31,931 nt of DNA from Microcystis sp. T1-4 (GCF_000297435.1 NZ_CAIP01000147.1:1-31931), one strand, 5' to 3'. Numbered from the stretch's first letter, positions 22,036 to 31,144 are shown. Notes: generated from the sequence alone by a model not told the origin. Numbers and translations: made by a program.

Positions 22036-23943
22036 CTAAATCAAAGCCCGATAACGCCCCAAAGCCAGTAAAGGAAAATACTGCTGATAGAAATGATATT
22101 TCAGGTAAAAATGACAGGGAAAACCTGTACCAGTGAAGTAATCTTCATCCCATGTACCATTTTCTTTTTGGGTAACAAGAAGATAGTTAACACCCTTTTC
22201 AATCACTTCTCGCTGATAATTACCGGTGACTTTCCCGACGGCTAATAAACCGATTAATGCCCAAGCAGTTTGGGAAGCGGTACTATTTCCCTGTCCTTTA
22301 AATTTAGGGTTATTGTAACTAAAACAGGTTTCACCCCAACCACCATCAACATTTTGACAACTGCTTAACCAATTGGCTCCTTTTTGCAATTGCTGGCGAT
22401 ATTGATTCGGTTCCAGAAAAGCCAAAGCAGATAACGCCCCACTGGTTCCATAAATATAATTTACACCCCAACGACCAAACCAACTACCATCAGCTTCCTG
22501 TTCTTTTTCCAGATAATCCAAAGCTTTTTTAACTCGATTTTCCTCCATTTTGACATCACAAGTGCCTAACATTTCTAGAACTCTGGCAGTAACATCAGCC
22601 GTATTAGGATCGATCATTGCTTTTAGATCGGCATAGGGCAAAGAATTAAGCCAGTTTTGATCGTTATCGATGTCAAAAGCTCCCCAACCACCAGCTTTAC
22701 ACTGCATAGTAGCCATCCAATTAACTGCCCGTTTCATCACGCTTTTTTTAATCTTTTCATCGGGCATTTTAATTAACTCTAAAGCCATCACCACCACTGC
22801 CGAATCGTCTAAATCGGGATACCAGCGATTGTCAAATTCAAAAGCCCAACCCCCGGGGGTTCCGATTTTATTTTTAATCGCCCAATCGCCATAATCAAGA
22901 ATTTGTTGATCGATTAACCATTGTCCCGCTTTAATCATAGCTGGATGAGCGGGATTTAGACCGGATTCAATTAGCGATCGAATTACCCAAGCCGTATCCC
23001 AAACCGGCGACACACAGGGCTGTACACAATAGGTATTATCGGTCTCAATACCAAAATTATCCACCGCTTTTAAACCCCGGGCAACAATCGGATCGTCAAC
23101 ATCATAATCTAGGGCTTTTAAAGCTAACAGGGAATTTAACATCGCCGGGATAATTCCCCCCCAATCCCCCGTGTCTTCCTGTCGTTCAATTACCCATTTT
23201 TCCGCCGCTTTCAGACTTTCTTGACGGAAGGGAACCAAATTAGTTTTTTCTGCCCATTTAAACAGCCCATCTAACCAGAGAAAAACATCTGACCAATTGT
23301 TATTTTTTGGTAACTCATACTTGACATTATTTACCCCTTCTGTATAGAGTTCCTCGAGATTAAAACCCATTTTATACACAGGTTTTTTATCGAAAACAAT
23401 TAATAAAGGAACCGTACTTCCCCGCGCCCAACTGGACATTTCATAGATAGTAAAAGGGAAATTTTCCGGCAGTAGCATAATCCAAGCAGGGATAGAGGGA
23501 ACCCCCTGCCAATCATAACAACCAATCAAAGCGAGGTGCATTTTGGTGAAAATGCGGGTTTTACTGATGCCACCTTTAGCTAAGATAAATTCTCTAGCTT
23601 TTTCTATAGCAGGATCATTAACGGGAATTCCCAATAGTCGCAGCCCCATGTAGGCTTCCACAGTGGTGCTAAGATCGCCACCATCGCCATAAAATAACTC
23701 CCAAGCGCCGTTAGGACACTGTTGCTGACGTAGATAGGTGGCAGCTTTGTCTAGGGGGCGATTTTTGTCAGTTTTCCAGATTTTGTGCAGTAAAATTGCT
23801 TCTGAGGTGATGGTGACATTAGATTCTAATTCTGCCCACCAGTAACCCTGAGGGTGTTGGGTAGAAAGTAAATAATTTTGAGAAAGTTCGATCGCTTTCG
23901 CTGTTTGAGCGGCTATTTCGCTGATTTTTTCCTGAATCTGCAT
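22036..23943 (-). CDS. shc: Squalene-hopene cyclase
   Basis: This enzyme cyclises squalene to hopene/hopanol, the first committed step of hopanoid synthesis, at the membrane. The 635-residue protein has the usual length. It carries the catalytic DxDD motif at D377-L-D379-D380 (WYPDLDDSAVVV) and many QW motifs, for example QHPQGYWWAELE (29-40), QCPNGAWELF (75-84), QEDTGDWGGI (255-264), QCKAGGWGAFD, QEADGSWFGRWG, QNVDGGWGETCFSYN and QKENGTWDEDYFTGTGFP. No other hopanoid gene is adjacent. ATG is at 23941-23943. A palindrome sits within its probable promoter 30-60 bases upstream. Confidence 0.98.
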   Translation of the reverse strand: MQIQEKISEIAAQTAKAIELSQNYLLSTQHPQGYWWAELESNVTITSEAILLHKIWKTDKNRPLDKAATYLRQQQCPNGAWELFYGDGGDLSTTVEAYMGLRLLGIPVNDPAIEKAREFILAKGGISKTRIFTKMHLALIGCYDWQGVPSIPAWIMLLPENFPFTIYEMSSWARGSTVPLLIVFDKKPVYKMGFNLEELYTEGVNNVKYELPKNNNWSDVFLWLDGLFKWAEKTNLVPFRQESLKAAEKWVIERQEDTGDWGGIIPAMLNSLLALKALDYDVDDPIVARGLKAVDNFGIETDNTYCVQPCVSPVWDTAWVIRSLIESGLNPAHPAMIKAGQWLIDQQILDYGDWAIKNKIGTPGGWAFEFDNRWYPDLDDSAVVVMALELIKMPDEKIKKSVMKRAVNWMATMQCKAGGWGAFDIDNDQNWLNSLPYADLKAMIDPNTADVTARVLEMLGTCDVKMEENRVKKALDYLEKEQEADGSWFGRWGVNYIYGTSGALSALAFLEPNQYRQQLQKGANWLSSCQNVDGGWGETCFSYNNPKFKGQGNSTASQTAWALIGLLAVGKVTGNYQREVIEKGVNYLLVTQKENGTWDEDYFTGTGFPCHFYLKYHFYQQYFPLLALGRYRALI

Positions 23944-23975
23944 TTGTTTCTGTTCGACAACCTCTAGGGACGACG

Positions 23976-24003
23976 AGTGTAAATAAGATAATCTTATTTA
24001 CAA
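23976..24003 (-). promoter_or_regulatory. shc promoter with 25-nt operator-like palindrome
   Basis: A perfect odd palindrome spans 23978-24002, with arms TGTAAATAAGAT and ATCTTATTTACA around one central base. On the minus strand, TTGTAA (23998-24003) and TACACT (23976-23981) are 16 bases apart and could be -35 and -10 boxes, so the palindrome fills the core promoter. A repressor site is likely. The AATAAGATAATCTTATT core is loosely Fur-box-like, which is weak support. Confidence 0.55.
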
Positions 24004-24075
24004 AGTTTCTAATATAGATGAAGTATAACTCGATTTTGTTCGAGCTTTCTAACTCCTTCAGATTTAGCCACTTAT

Positions 24076-24321
24076 TCAGTTTTTTTTGCAGAGTTGAGTT
24101 GCCAGATGATAACCGATTAAATAGGCTGTCATTTGGGGACTAACCCTGGGCCGCGGGGCTGCGGACAAATCTGCCACATAAATATTTTCACTTCCGCAAA
24201 CTTTGCCCAGATTCTCAGGTGGGTAGTGATTTTATTCGGCTCTTCTGGTGTTTGTGTGGAAGGAAGAAGAATAGGGATAATTTGGGTGCATCTCAATTTT
24301 GTCGAAATATCTAGAGGACAT
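24076..24321 (-). pseudogene. C-terminal remnant of a GMC-family oxidoreductase
   Basis: Read on the minus strand from 24321, 82 codons end at TGA 24076-24078, with one in-frame TAA at 24232-24234. The part after that stop reads NHYPPENLGKVCGSENIYVA, continuing DLSAAPRPRVSPQMTAYLIG and YHLATQL. This is the FAD-side C-terminus of glucose-methanol-choline oxidoreductases (ENIYVADxSAxPxPRVSPQM). The upstream part (IEMHPNYPYSSSFHTNT) is probably the same gene. The N-terminal several hundred residues are missing, cut off near a dispersed repeat. It is clearly broken and non-functional. Confidence 0.75.
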
Positions 24322-24356
24322 TTTGGGCGCAGGCAGTGCGCCCCTACCATTGGCGC

Positions 24357-24450
24357 AATAATGTTATTGTAGGGGCGAATTGCATTCGCCCTCTTTGAAT
24401 AACTTCTGCTGCTCACCTATAGGTGAGGGAAAGTCACAAATAGGAGATAC
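24357..24450. repeat. Dispersed 94-bp repeat, copy 2
   Basis: This aligns gap-free with 18395-18488 and includes GGGCGAATTGCATTCGCCC and the perfect palindrome CTCACCTATAGGTGAG (24412-24427). Just before it, GGGCGCAGGCAGTGCGCCC (24325-24343) is another short hairpin. It sits where the GMC gene remnant loses homology. Confidence 0.75.
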
Positions 24451-24587
24451 AGCCGATAATTTTCTGGAAACATAGTCTTTAAAGCCTTGTGCCAAGACTC
24501 CTGCGAATGATCCGCACTGATTATCACACAAAGTCGAGGAGAGCCTTTTATTCTAGTGGTGATAGCTCCCACCTTTGCTAATTGGGC

Positions 24588-24710
24588 ATTCCCAAAGTGA
24601 TTCTCGATTTTTTTAGAGAACGATAGACTCTCTCTCACCCACCGGGAGAGCCGTTGACGAAGGGTATTATTTAATCTTTTAATAGGATTAGTTTGACACA
24701 AAATCTGTTT
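24588..24710 (-). pseudogene. IS1-family transposase C-terminal fragment
   Basis: Forty-one codons on the minus strand contain CQTNPIKRLNNTLRQRLSRW and VRESLSFSKKIENH. This matches the C-terminal part of IS1-type transposases (TNxIERxNNTLRQRxSRLVRxxLSFSKxxxNH). A TAA lies directly upstream, and the family sequence ends after ENH, where the frame runs on into unrelated codons. Only this fragment remains, so the insertion sequence is dead. The stretch 24451-24587 continues in frame but I do not recognise it. Confidence 0.65.
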
Positions 24711-25410
24711 TTAATAGTGTGATTAACTCTCAAGTTATGAATTGTTTCTACCCACACCTCACTTCCCCCCGCAACGCGCACGCAGTGACCACCCCACTCT
24801 CCTATACTTTTTAAACAGGATTTAGTATGACTAATTTATTTTCCTACTGCTCGATGATTTTTACTGGAAATTACTGTCTTATATGACTCGGAAAATTCTG
24901 TGGAAGTAACGACTTATTGTCGGTAAACAATGGGTAAACTTGCTCAAAGTTTCTTGAACTAATTGACGACTTATATCTTCTAAATATCCCCAAATAATTT
25001 CCCTAGTTTTTATATTAACTTTGCGTTAAATATACACCTTTATCTCCTTCCAGTAAACCGAAGATACCAGGGCTGTAACCCGTCAAAGAAGCAATCACCC
25101 TCGCCAAAATGTCTAGGAGAAATACCCCACGATCAAAGCAAAAACACTGCCAAAAAGAAAATCTAGTCCCAAAAATAAAGGCAGGTAAAAATAATTGCCT
25201 AAATAGCTTAGAATAATTAAATGATTTGTTACCTAGTCCGGGCAGCTGCTTTAATGCCATGGCAAGATAGTGGTGAGAGAAAGTCATTGATCATAACCAT
25301 GGTAAAGGTCAAGCTGTCCCCAGTTTCTAGAAGTCTGCTTTTTTCGACTAGAATAAAAAAAGCCAGTCAGAATAGCCACAATTAAAAAAATTTCTCCTCT
25401 TAGACTTGAC
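24711..25410. other. 700-base gap with possible decayed coding fragments
   Basis: No intact gene is recognised. On the minus strand, an open frame at 25015-25287 (90 residues, including DILARVIASLTGYSPGIFGL) and a second frame at about 24880-25020 (REIIWGYLEDISRQLVQETL, then FTHCLPTISRYF and a stop) are in different phases and could be one frameshifted gene remnant. I cannot name the family. Otherwise the DNA is AT-rich. The helicase promoter presumably lies near its right end, but no convincing boxes were picked out. Confidence 0.3.
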
Positions 25411-28338
25411 GTGAAAGAGTCCCTCAACCCTACTTCTTTGGATCCCAAAACCATTTTTCCCTTTAAACTCGACGACTTCCAGCAATCGGCGATCGCCGCT
25501 CTCGCTGCTGGTAAATCAGTGGTGGTCTGCGCTCCCACCGGTTCCGGGAAAACTTTAATCGGAGAATATGCTATCTATCGCGCCCTACAAAGGGGCAAAC
25601 GGGTTTTCTACACCACTCCCCTGAAAGCTCTTTCTAACCAAAAATTCCGGGATTTTCAAGAAAAATTCGGTCGTACCCCCACCGATGGCGATGAGGATTC
25701 CCCGCTGCTGTTTGCGGAAGTGGGATTAATTACCGGCGATGTGGTGATCAATCCCTCAGCGTTAATTGTAGTCATGACTACAGAAATTTTTCGCAATATG
25801 CTCTACCAAACCCCGATCGGTCAGGTAGGCACTTCCCTAGAAAACGTGGAAACCCTGGTTCTCGATGAATGTCACTATATCAGCGATCGAGGTCGCGGCA
25901 CCGTTTGGGAAGAATCGATTATCTACTGTCCCCCTAGTATCCAATTAGTCGCCCTCTCCGCCACCATCGGCAACCCGGGGGAACTCACCGACTGGATTAA
26001 CTGGGTGCGGCAACTGCCCCAATCCGGCGACAATAAACAGACCTCCAGCTGCGAGCTAATTAACTCCGATTTTCGTCCCGTCCCCCTGCGCTTTTATTTC
26101 GTCAATAAAGAGGGATTATTCCCGCTGCTCGACCCAAAACAGAGCAAAGTTAACCCGAAACTGCGTCCTAAAGCCCCTCGGGGCAGCTCCAGGCGCTTAA
26201 AACGAGAAGATTGTCCCACTATCGCCTCGATTGTCACCACTCTGCGGGACAAGGATATGCTCCCAGCTATTTACGTCATTTTCAGCCGCAAAGGTTGCGA
26301 TCAGGCGATTCGAGAGCTAAAAAACCTCAATCTCGTTAATCCAGAAGAAGCTAGAGCTATTTACTACCGTTTACTCATTTTCTTCCTAGAAGATAATCCC
26401 AATCTGCAAGAACTCGCCCTTTCCTTCTTTGCCGTCGAAAATCCGCCCCTACAGCAAAAATTACTGGCTTTTTTCGCTAATAACCCCCAGTCCGACGAGC
26501 AACTCCTCAGCCTCTTAACCGCCGACCCCGAGACGAAAAATCAACTGTTTGAATTCCTAGCCAGTGCTTCCCAATTGGTGCGCGCCGACCAAGTGGAACC
26601 CCTCACCCGGGGCTGTGGTGTTCACCATGCCGGGATTTTACCCCTCTGGAAAGAATTAGTCGAACAACTTTTTGAAGCTGGTTTAATTAAGGTGGTTTTT
26701 GCCACCGCTACCCTCTCGGCCGGGATTAATATGCCCGCCCGCACCACCGTTATCTCGGCCCTGTCCAAACGCACCGATGATGGTCATAGTATGCTGACTC
26801 CCTCGGAATTTGTCCAGATTGCCGGCCGGGCCGGTCGCCGGGGAATGGACGCGGTGGGCCATGTGGTGACAGTACAAACGCCCTTTGAAGGGGCAAAAGA
26901 AGCGGCTTTTCTGGCCACCGCTCAACCGGAACCCCTACAAAGCTGTTTTGCGCCCAGTTACGGCATGGTGTTAAATCTCCTGCAAAAACACAGTCTAGAG
27001 GAGGCCAAAGACCTCTTAGAGCGCAGTTTCGCCGAATATCTCGCTCGTTTGAAGTTAAGCCCCGAACGACAACAGATTACCGCCTTAACCACCGAATTGG
27101 CTAAGTTGGATATGGAGTTAGCCGGTATCGAACGAGAGCAGGTCTTCAGTTACGAAAAGCTACGGGAAAAACTGCGGGAAGAAGAAAGACTGTATAAAAT
27201 CCTCGCTAGTCAGGCAGAAGCACAGAAAAGACAGGAAATACATCTAAAATTGCCGAATATTCCCGTCGGAACTATCCTCCATCTCAAGGGCAAACATATT
27301 AAGGTTCCCGTCCCCGTCCCCGCTATCTTTGTCAATACCCTGCACGGAGCCGGTCAAGTGCGAACCCTTGTGTGTTTAGGCAGTGATAATCGCTGGTATT
27401 TAGCCGCCTATGCCGATATTAGCGAGATCGATCGAGGTTTTCTCGCTCCTGCGGAATTAGGCGAACTGATACCCCCTTCCCTAGAAGCAGTCTCTTTAGG
27501 GGGGTGGCGCAAGGGTGAGGAAAATACTCAGGCGATCGCCGATTTAATCCGCCAACAAGTGCAGGGCATCCCACCGGTGGCGGAACTGGAAACCCAAGCA
27601 CAAAGAGTTGAAATTATCAATAGTCAAATTGCCGCTCATCCCCTGCAAAAACGCAAAAATCCGGGGCGATTGATGAAATTATACTACGATCGAGAGCTTG
27701 CTCGCGATAAGTTACACAAGACCCAGATTAAATACCAGAAACAACAATCGCGCAAATCCTACTACTGGGAAGAATTTCTGAATCTAATCGAGATTTTGCG
27801 AGAATTCCAAGCATTAGATGGTTATTTGCCCACTCCCCTCGGAGAAGCGGCGGCCACTATTCGCGGGGAAAATGAACTCTGGTTAGGATTAGCGATGATG
27901 TCCGGAGATTTGGACCGATTGACTCCTAGCCAACTAGCCGCCGCCATCAGCGCCATGATTACGGAACCCCCTCGCCCCGATACTTGGTGCAATTACCCGC
28001 CTGTGCCAGAAGTTATCGATATTTTGCGACAAGGAGAGGAAAATTCCCCCGGTCTGCGAGAAGTTCGCCGTTTACTCTATCAAGCTCAATCTCGCTACGA
28101 TATCACTATTCCCGTCTGGTTAGAAACCCAACTGATGGGGATTGCCTCCCGTTGGGCCCAGGGGACATCCTGGCCGGAATTGTGCGAAAATACTAGCCTC
28201 GATGAGGGAGATCTAGTGCGATTATTACGGCGCACCGTCGATGTTCTCTGGCAAATTCCCCAAATTCCCCGGGTTTCCCAAGTCCTTAAAGATAATGCCC
28301 GTCTCGCCGTCACAGCCATGAAGCGCTTTCCTTTATAA
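25411..28338 (+). CDS. SKI2-like DEAD/DEAH-box RNA helicase with extra repeat insert
   Basis: A 975-residue superfamily 2 helicase of the SKI2/DOB1 type, related to chloroplast ISE2 and probably acting in RNA processing or decay. Motifs in order: FQQSAIAAL (Q-like, 23-31), Walker A APTGSGKT (41-48), TTPLKALSNQK, DECH (152-155), LSATIGNP, a second RecA domain with VHHAGILPLWKELVEQLF and TLSAGINMPARTTV, and motif VI QIAGRAGRRG (ending 478). An accessory region with a DSHCT-like C-terminus follows. Between domain-2 motifs, residues about 320-390 contain a degenerate 14-16-residue repeat. The start is GTG 25411, giving the family-typical N-terminus, with no Shine-Dalgarno. It converges with the TPR gene, 14 bases apart. 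Confidence 0.93.
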   Translation: MKESLNPTSLDPKTIFPFKLDDFQQSAIAALAAGKSVVVCAPTGSGKTLIGEYAIYRALQRGKRVFYTTPLKALSNQKFRDFQEKFGRTPTDGDEDSPLLFAEVGLITGDVVINPSALIVVMTTEIFRNMLYQTPIGQVGTSLENVETLVLDECHYISDRGRGTVWEESIIYCPPSIQLVALSATIGNPGELTDWINWVRQLPQSGDNKQTSSCELINSDFRPVPLRFYFVNKEGLFPLLDPKQSKVNPKLRPKAPRGSSRRLKREDCPTIASIVTTLRDKDMLPAIYVIFSRKGCDQAIRELKNLNLVNPEEARAIYYRLLIFFLEDNPNLQELALSFFAVENPPLQQKLLAFFANNPQSDEQLLSLLTADPETKNQLFEFLASASQLVRADQVEPLTRGCGVHHAGILPLWKELVEQLFEAGLIKVVFATATLSAGINMPARTTVISALSKRTDDGHSMLTPSEFVQIAGRAGRRGMDAVGHVVTVQTPFEGAKEAAFLATAQPEPLQSCFAPSYGMVLNLLQKHSLEEAKDLLERSFAEYLARLKLSPERQQITALTTELAKLDMELAGIEREQVFSYEKLREKLREEERLYKILASQAEAQKRQEIHLKLPNIPVGTILHLKGKHIKVPVPVPAIFVNTLHGAGQVRTLVCLGSDNRWYLAAYADISEIDRGFLAPAELGELIPPSLEAVSLGGWRKGEENTQAIADLIRQQVQGIPPVAELETQAQRVEIINSQIAAHPLQKRKNPGRLMKLYYDRELARDKLHKTQIKYQKQQSRKSYYWEEFLNLIEILREFQALDGYLPTPLGEAAATIRGENELWLGLAMMSGDLDRLTPSQLAAAISAMITEPPRPDTWCNYPPVPEVIDILRQGEENSPGLREVRRLLYQAQSRYDITIPVWLETQLMGIASRWAQGTSWPELCENTSLDEGDLVRLLRRTVDVLWQIPQIPRVSQVLKDNARLAVTAMKRFPL

Positions 28339-28352
28339 TATTGATCACTCTT

Positions 28353-29306
28353 TTAAACAATGGGAGATGGTAAGGAAAGTAACTGTTGGTGAATCTGCTC
28401 AATTAGGGCGAGGATTTGCTGATAATTTTGGTGCAATCCCTGGTGATAGAGGTGATTTGCTCCTTGATTTAAATCCGCTAAAGCCGATTGATAATAACCC
28501 AATTGATGCCGCAGTAATCCCCTTCTAATATAGGCATCGGCATAAAAAGGATCGATGGCAATCGCTCGATTTAAATCGGCGATTGAGCGTTCGTATTCAC
28601 CTAATTGGTGAGCGGTACAAGCTAGATTATAGTAGGCTGAGGCGTTGTTTTTATTTAACCGGAGAGCTTGATGAAAATCCGCCTTAGCTGAGGTAAAATT
28701 GTGGAGGGCTAAATGAGCTAAACCTCGATCATTATAAATAGTGGCTAAAGTGTCGGGTTGTTGGTTAGTAATTTGACGCAAGGATTGATTAAAATCGGCT
28801 AGGGCAAGGGGATAATTTTTCATGGCTGCCTGAACTAAACCCCGATTATAGTAGGCTTGATAATAGGTGGGTTTTAGCTGGATAGTCTGGTTATAATCGG
28901 TCAGCGCCTGTGAATAATCTCCCAAACGATAAAAAGCTAAACCCCGATGGAAATAGGCTAGATAATTATCGGATTGCTGTTGTAAAGAGCGAGTGCAGTC
29001 CTGCCACGCGTGCAGATAATCCTGTAAATAAATCTCAGTTAAACAGCGATTACTGTAGGCTAGGGCCAAGTTATTTTCCTGTTCGAGGGACTGATTGAAA
29101 TCCTGCAAAGCTTGCTGATAATTACCCGCCTCTAGTTGTTCAATTCCCGATCGCATCCAATAGGACAAATGTACTGATCGAGCCGCTTTTCCCTGCCGAG
29201 GCCATCCCCCCAGCACAAGCGAGCAGAGCAGTGCAACCATAACCAATCCACCGAGGCGAGGAAGAAAATTTTTCAAAACCGTTGACATAGGAGTATCTTT
29301 GTGCAT
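28353..29306 (-). CDS. Tetratricopeptide-repeat protein, membrane-anchored or exported
   Basis: A 317-residue protein. Residues 1-42 have a basic head and a hydrophobic stretch (LGGLVMVALLCSLVLGGW), a signal peptide or anchor. The rest is about seven TPR units of 34 residues, such as QLEAGNYQQALQDFNQSL, FYRLGDYSQALTDYNQTIQL, AMKNYPLALADFNQSL, ALHNFTSAKADFHQALRLN, HQLGEYERSIADLNRAIAID and RHQLGYYQSALADLNQGA, with alternating A, Y, G and P signatures. TPRs mediate protein-protein contacts; partners are unknown. GGGAG three bases before ATG 29306 supports that start; ATG 29288 is an alternative. Confidence 0.88.
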   Translation of the reverse strand: MHKDTPMSTVLKNFLPRLGGLVMVALLCSLVLGGWPRQGKAARSVHLSYWMRSGIEQLEAGNYQQALQDFNQSLEQENNLALAYSNRCLTEIYLQDYLHAWQDCTRSLQQQSDNYLAYFHRGLAFYRLGDYSQALTDYNQTIQLKPTYYQAYYNRGLVQAAMKNYPLALADFNQSLRQITNQQPDTLATIYNDRGLAHLALHNFTSAKADFHQALRLNKNNASAYYNLACTAHQLGEYERSIADLNRAIAIDPFYADAYIRRGLLRHQLGYYQSALADLNQGANHLYHQGLHQNYQQILALIEQIHQQLLSLPSPIV

Positions 29307-29370
29307 ATACTCCCAATTCTGAGGAAACTTTCTCGATCGATCAACAGACAGCCTGTCAAATCCAGGAGTC

Positions 29371-29400
29371 AGTTATCAGTTATCAGTTATCAGTTATCAG
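29371..29400 (+). repeat. AGTTATC heptamer repeat, four units
   Basis: Four AGTTATC units plus two bases, followed by related CACTGTT-type units to about 29450. It lies in the 304-base gap 29307-29610. The gap also holds a small GCGTTA/TAACGC hairpin (29553-29569) and no gene. Confidence 0.9.
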
Positions 29401-29610
29401 ATGTGAGTTTTCAGTTCACTGATTACTGTTTACTGTTCACTGTTCACTGAAAATACACCTCACTTCCCACAACCTAGAACCGGTCTATGTCTCTAGAGGT
29501 CGGGGCTGCGATAAACTAATAAAGGAAAGATTGTCACCGAGCAATTATGATGGCGTTACTCGCTAACGCAGTTGACACCCGATAACCGATAAATGATACA
29601 GGAGTTATCT

Positions 29611-30120
29611 ATGGAAACTATTTTTATCCCCCACCTCCTCAAATCTCCTGATCGACAAAGAGTGATCATCATCGATAATTTTATCCCCGGTCTAGAAACC
29701 TTGACACCGGTGCGGGGAACCTTGCTGGTTAGACATGGGGGGAATTTTTTGGAAGTATCGGTGAAAGCAGAAACCATCGTCACCTTAATCTGCGATCGCT
29801 GTTTACAACAATATAATCATCGTCTGCAATTAAACACTTCCGAATTAATCTGGCTAGACAAAAATAAAGACTACGATAGCTCCTATCCTCTAGAGCGAGA
29901 AATAGCCTACGAAGACCTCTCGGAAACCCTCGATCCTAACGGGGATTTTGACCCGCAAATGTGGTTATACGAGCAGTTATGTCTAACTTTACCTCCCCGT
30001 CAACTCTGCGGAGCCAATTGTCAACCCCCCGATTTTCTCCTTCCGGAAAAGACTGCCATCGATGGTCGTTGGGCCTCCCTAGAATCCTTGAAAAGTCAGT
30101 TATCTCAATCGCAAAATTGA
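29611..30120 (+). CDS. yceD: YceD family protein (DUF177)
   Basis: YceD proteins affect 23S rRNA and large ribosomal subunit accumulation and are often encoded next to rpmF, which is absent here. The 169-residue product contains VTLICDRCLQQYNHRLQL with C61 and C64, an acidic middle (LDKNKDYDSSYPLEREI, DLSETLDPNGDFD) and a LPPRQLCGANCQPPD tail with C133 and C137. The paired cysteines typical of the family are intact. The frame extends to ATG 29593, but an AGGAG lies just before ATG 29611 and decides the start. It ends 61 bases before the converging GT9 gene. Confidence 0.9.
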   Translation: METIFIPHLLKSPDRQRVIIIDNFIPGLETLTPVRGTLLVRHGGNFLEVSVKAETIVTLICDRCLQQYNHRLQLNTSELIWLDKNKDYDSSYPLEREIAYEDLSETLDPNGDFDPQMWLYEQLCLTLPPRQLCGANCQPPDFLLPEKTAIDGRWASLESLKSQLSQSQN

Positions 30121-30140
30121 GCTTTGATGCTGATTTTTTT

Positions 30141-30176
30141 CGGGTTTCGATCCCAGAGAAAAGCGATCGAAACCCG
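30141..30176 (+). terminator. Terminator hairpin between yceD and GT9 gene
   Basis: CGGGTTTCGATC (30141-30152) pairs perfectly with GATCGAAACCCG (30165-30176), a 12-bp stem around a 12-base loop. It is followed by ATTATTTA on the plus strand and preceded by seven T. The stable stem in a convergent gap suggests termination of yceD and perhaps of both genes. Confidence 0.65.
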
Positions 30177-30181
30177 ATTAT

Positions 30182-31144
30182 TTACCGGCCCCAAATCTTT
30201 TTCAGGACAGTTTCGGGAGTAATATCGGCGACTTTTCCCGTATTAGCCTCAATATATCGATGTAGCTCTCCCCCACTCGGTAAAACTCTCTTAGACAACG
30301 AAGGAACCAGCAGAGAGAGGGTATAGGTTCCCACGGCCACAGCTAACTGTAAAGGGACACTTTCGGTAGCTAATAATAAATTAGCACCGGCGATCATAGC
30401 CGCCATTTTACCGATATCGCCCGTTCTCGACACTTTTAAGTTATTATCCATGGCTTTGAGGGCTAAAACCCAAGCTTCATCCAATTCTCCCTGGATCGCG
30501 ACAATTGGCAAATCCGGTTGTTGATGGCGAATACCTTGGATAATTTCTAGCCAACTCTCTAGGGGATAAAGCGTTTCCAGTCCTTGGCTGATGCTGAGAT
30601 CGCTACCGCCGGCATAGAGGAGAATATAGCCGCTATCCTTGATATTGAGGCGTTGCTGCTCCATTTCGGCCCAATCGATATCATCGCGATTCAAGGTTAG
30701 TTTTAAAGGTGGACAGGGTGCGGCAATCTTTAACCCTTTGACCAGTGCGTGATAATTATCCCCTAGATAGCCTTCCGTTGGCTGGGGTACTTGTTGCGAT
30801 AAGAACCAGCTGCCATTATTTTCATAGCCTATACGGTTAGGAACACCATTTAACCAGAGTAAAAGATTGATAGCAGGACGATTGGTGAGACTAATGGCGA
30901 TTTCGTACTCCCGGTCCCGAATTACTCCCAAAATATTTAAATAATCCGCTAATCCGTACTGATCTCGATAGTCAAATAAAAGCACTTCCCTAACCTGCGG
31001 ACAGAGACGATAGGCAGCCTTTGCCCTAGGTTCGACCAAAACATCGATGGTACCTTGGGGGTAAGTTTGCTGGAGGGTTTCTAGAGTGGGAAAAAACAGC
31101 AGTTGATTGCTAATTCCTCCCGGTACAAGGGTTAATATTCGCAT
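30182..31144 (-). CDS. GT9-family (heptosyltransferase-like) glycosyltransferase
   Basis: A 320-residue GT-B protein. The N-terminus MRILTLVPGGISNQLLFFPTLETLQQTYPQGTIDV is typical of GT9, as are VLVEPRAKAAYRLCP, the ILLYAGGSDLS segment near the nucleotide site and the C-terminal AGANLLLATESVPLQLAVAVGT with the conserved acidic and alcohol residues. Cyanobacteria lack classical Kdo/heptose cores, so the name heptosyltransferase should be read as family only; the product is probably a lipopolysaccharide or other glycan. ATG is at 31142-31144. It is single, downstream of the M23 peptidase gene on the same strand with a 126-base gap that includes a HIP1 site. Confidence 0.87.
   Translation of the reverse strand: MRILTLVPGGISNQLLFFPTLETLQQTYPQGTIDVLVEPRAKAAYRLCPQVREVLLFDYRDQYGLADYLNILGVIRDREYEIAISLTNRPAINLLLWLNGVPNRIGYENNGSWFLSQQVPQPTEGYLGDNYHALVKGLKIAAPCPPLKLTLNRDDIDWAEMEQQRLNIKDSGYILLYAGGSDLSISQGLETLYPLESWLEIIQGIRHQQPDLPIVAIQGELDEAWVLALKAMDNNLKVSRTGDIGKMAAMIAGANLLLATESVPLQLAVAVGTYTLSLLVPSLSKRVLPSGGELHRYIEANTGKVADITPETVLKKIWGR

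Noticed and set aside
24133..24372. Plus-strand open frame of 79 codons in the gap after shc
   Set aside because: It lies antisense to the GMC oxidoreductase remnant and dispersed repeat; its residues match no family and it has no ribosome-binding site.
25284..25538. Minus-strand frame of 84 codons overlapping the helicase start
   Set aside because: It overlaps the conserved N-terminus of the helicase on the other strand and has no recognisable motif.
29572..29599. TTGACA at 29572 as a yceD promoter
   Set aside because: The matching -10 position is poor (TGATAC) and the start would fall inside the ribosome-binding site and start codon region.
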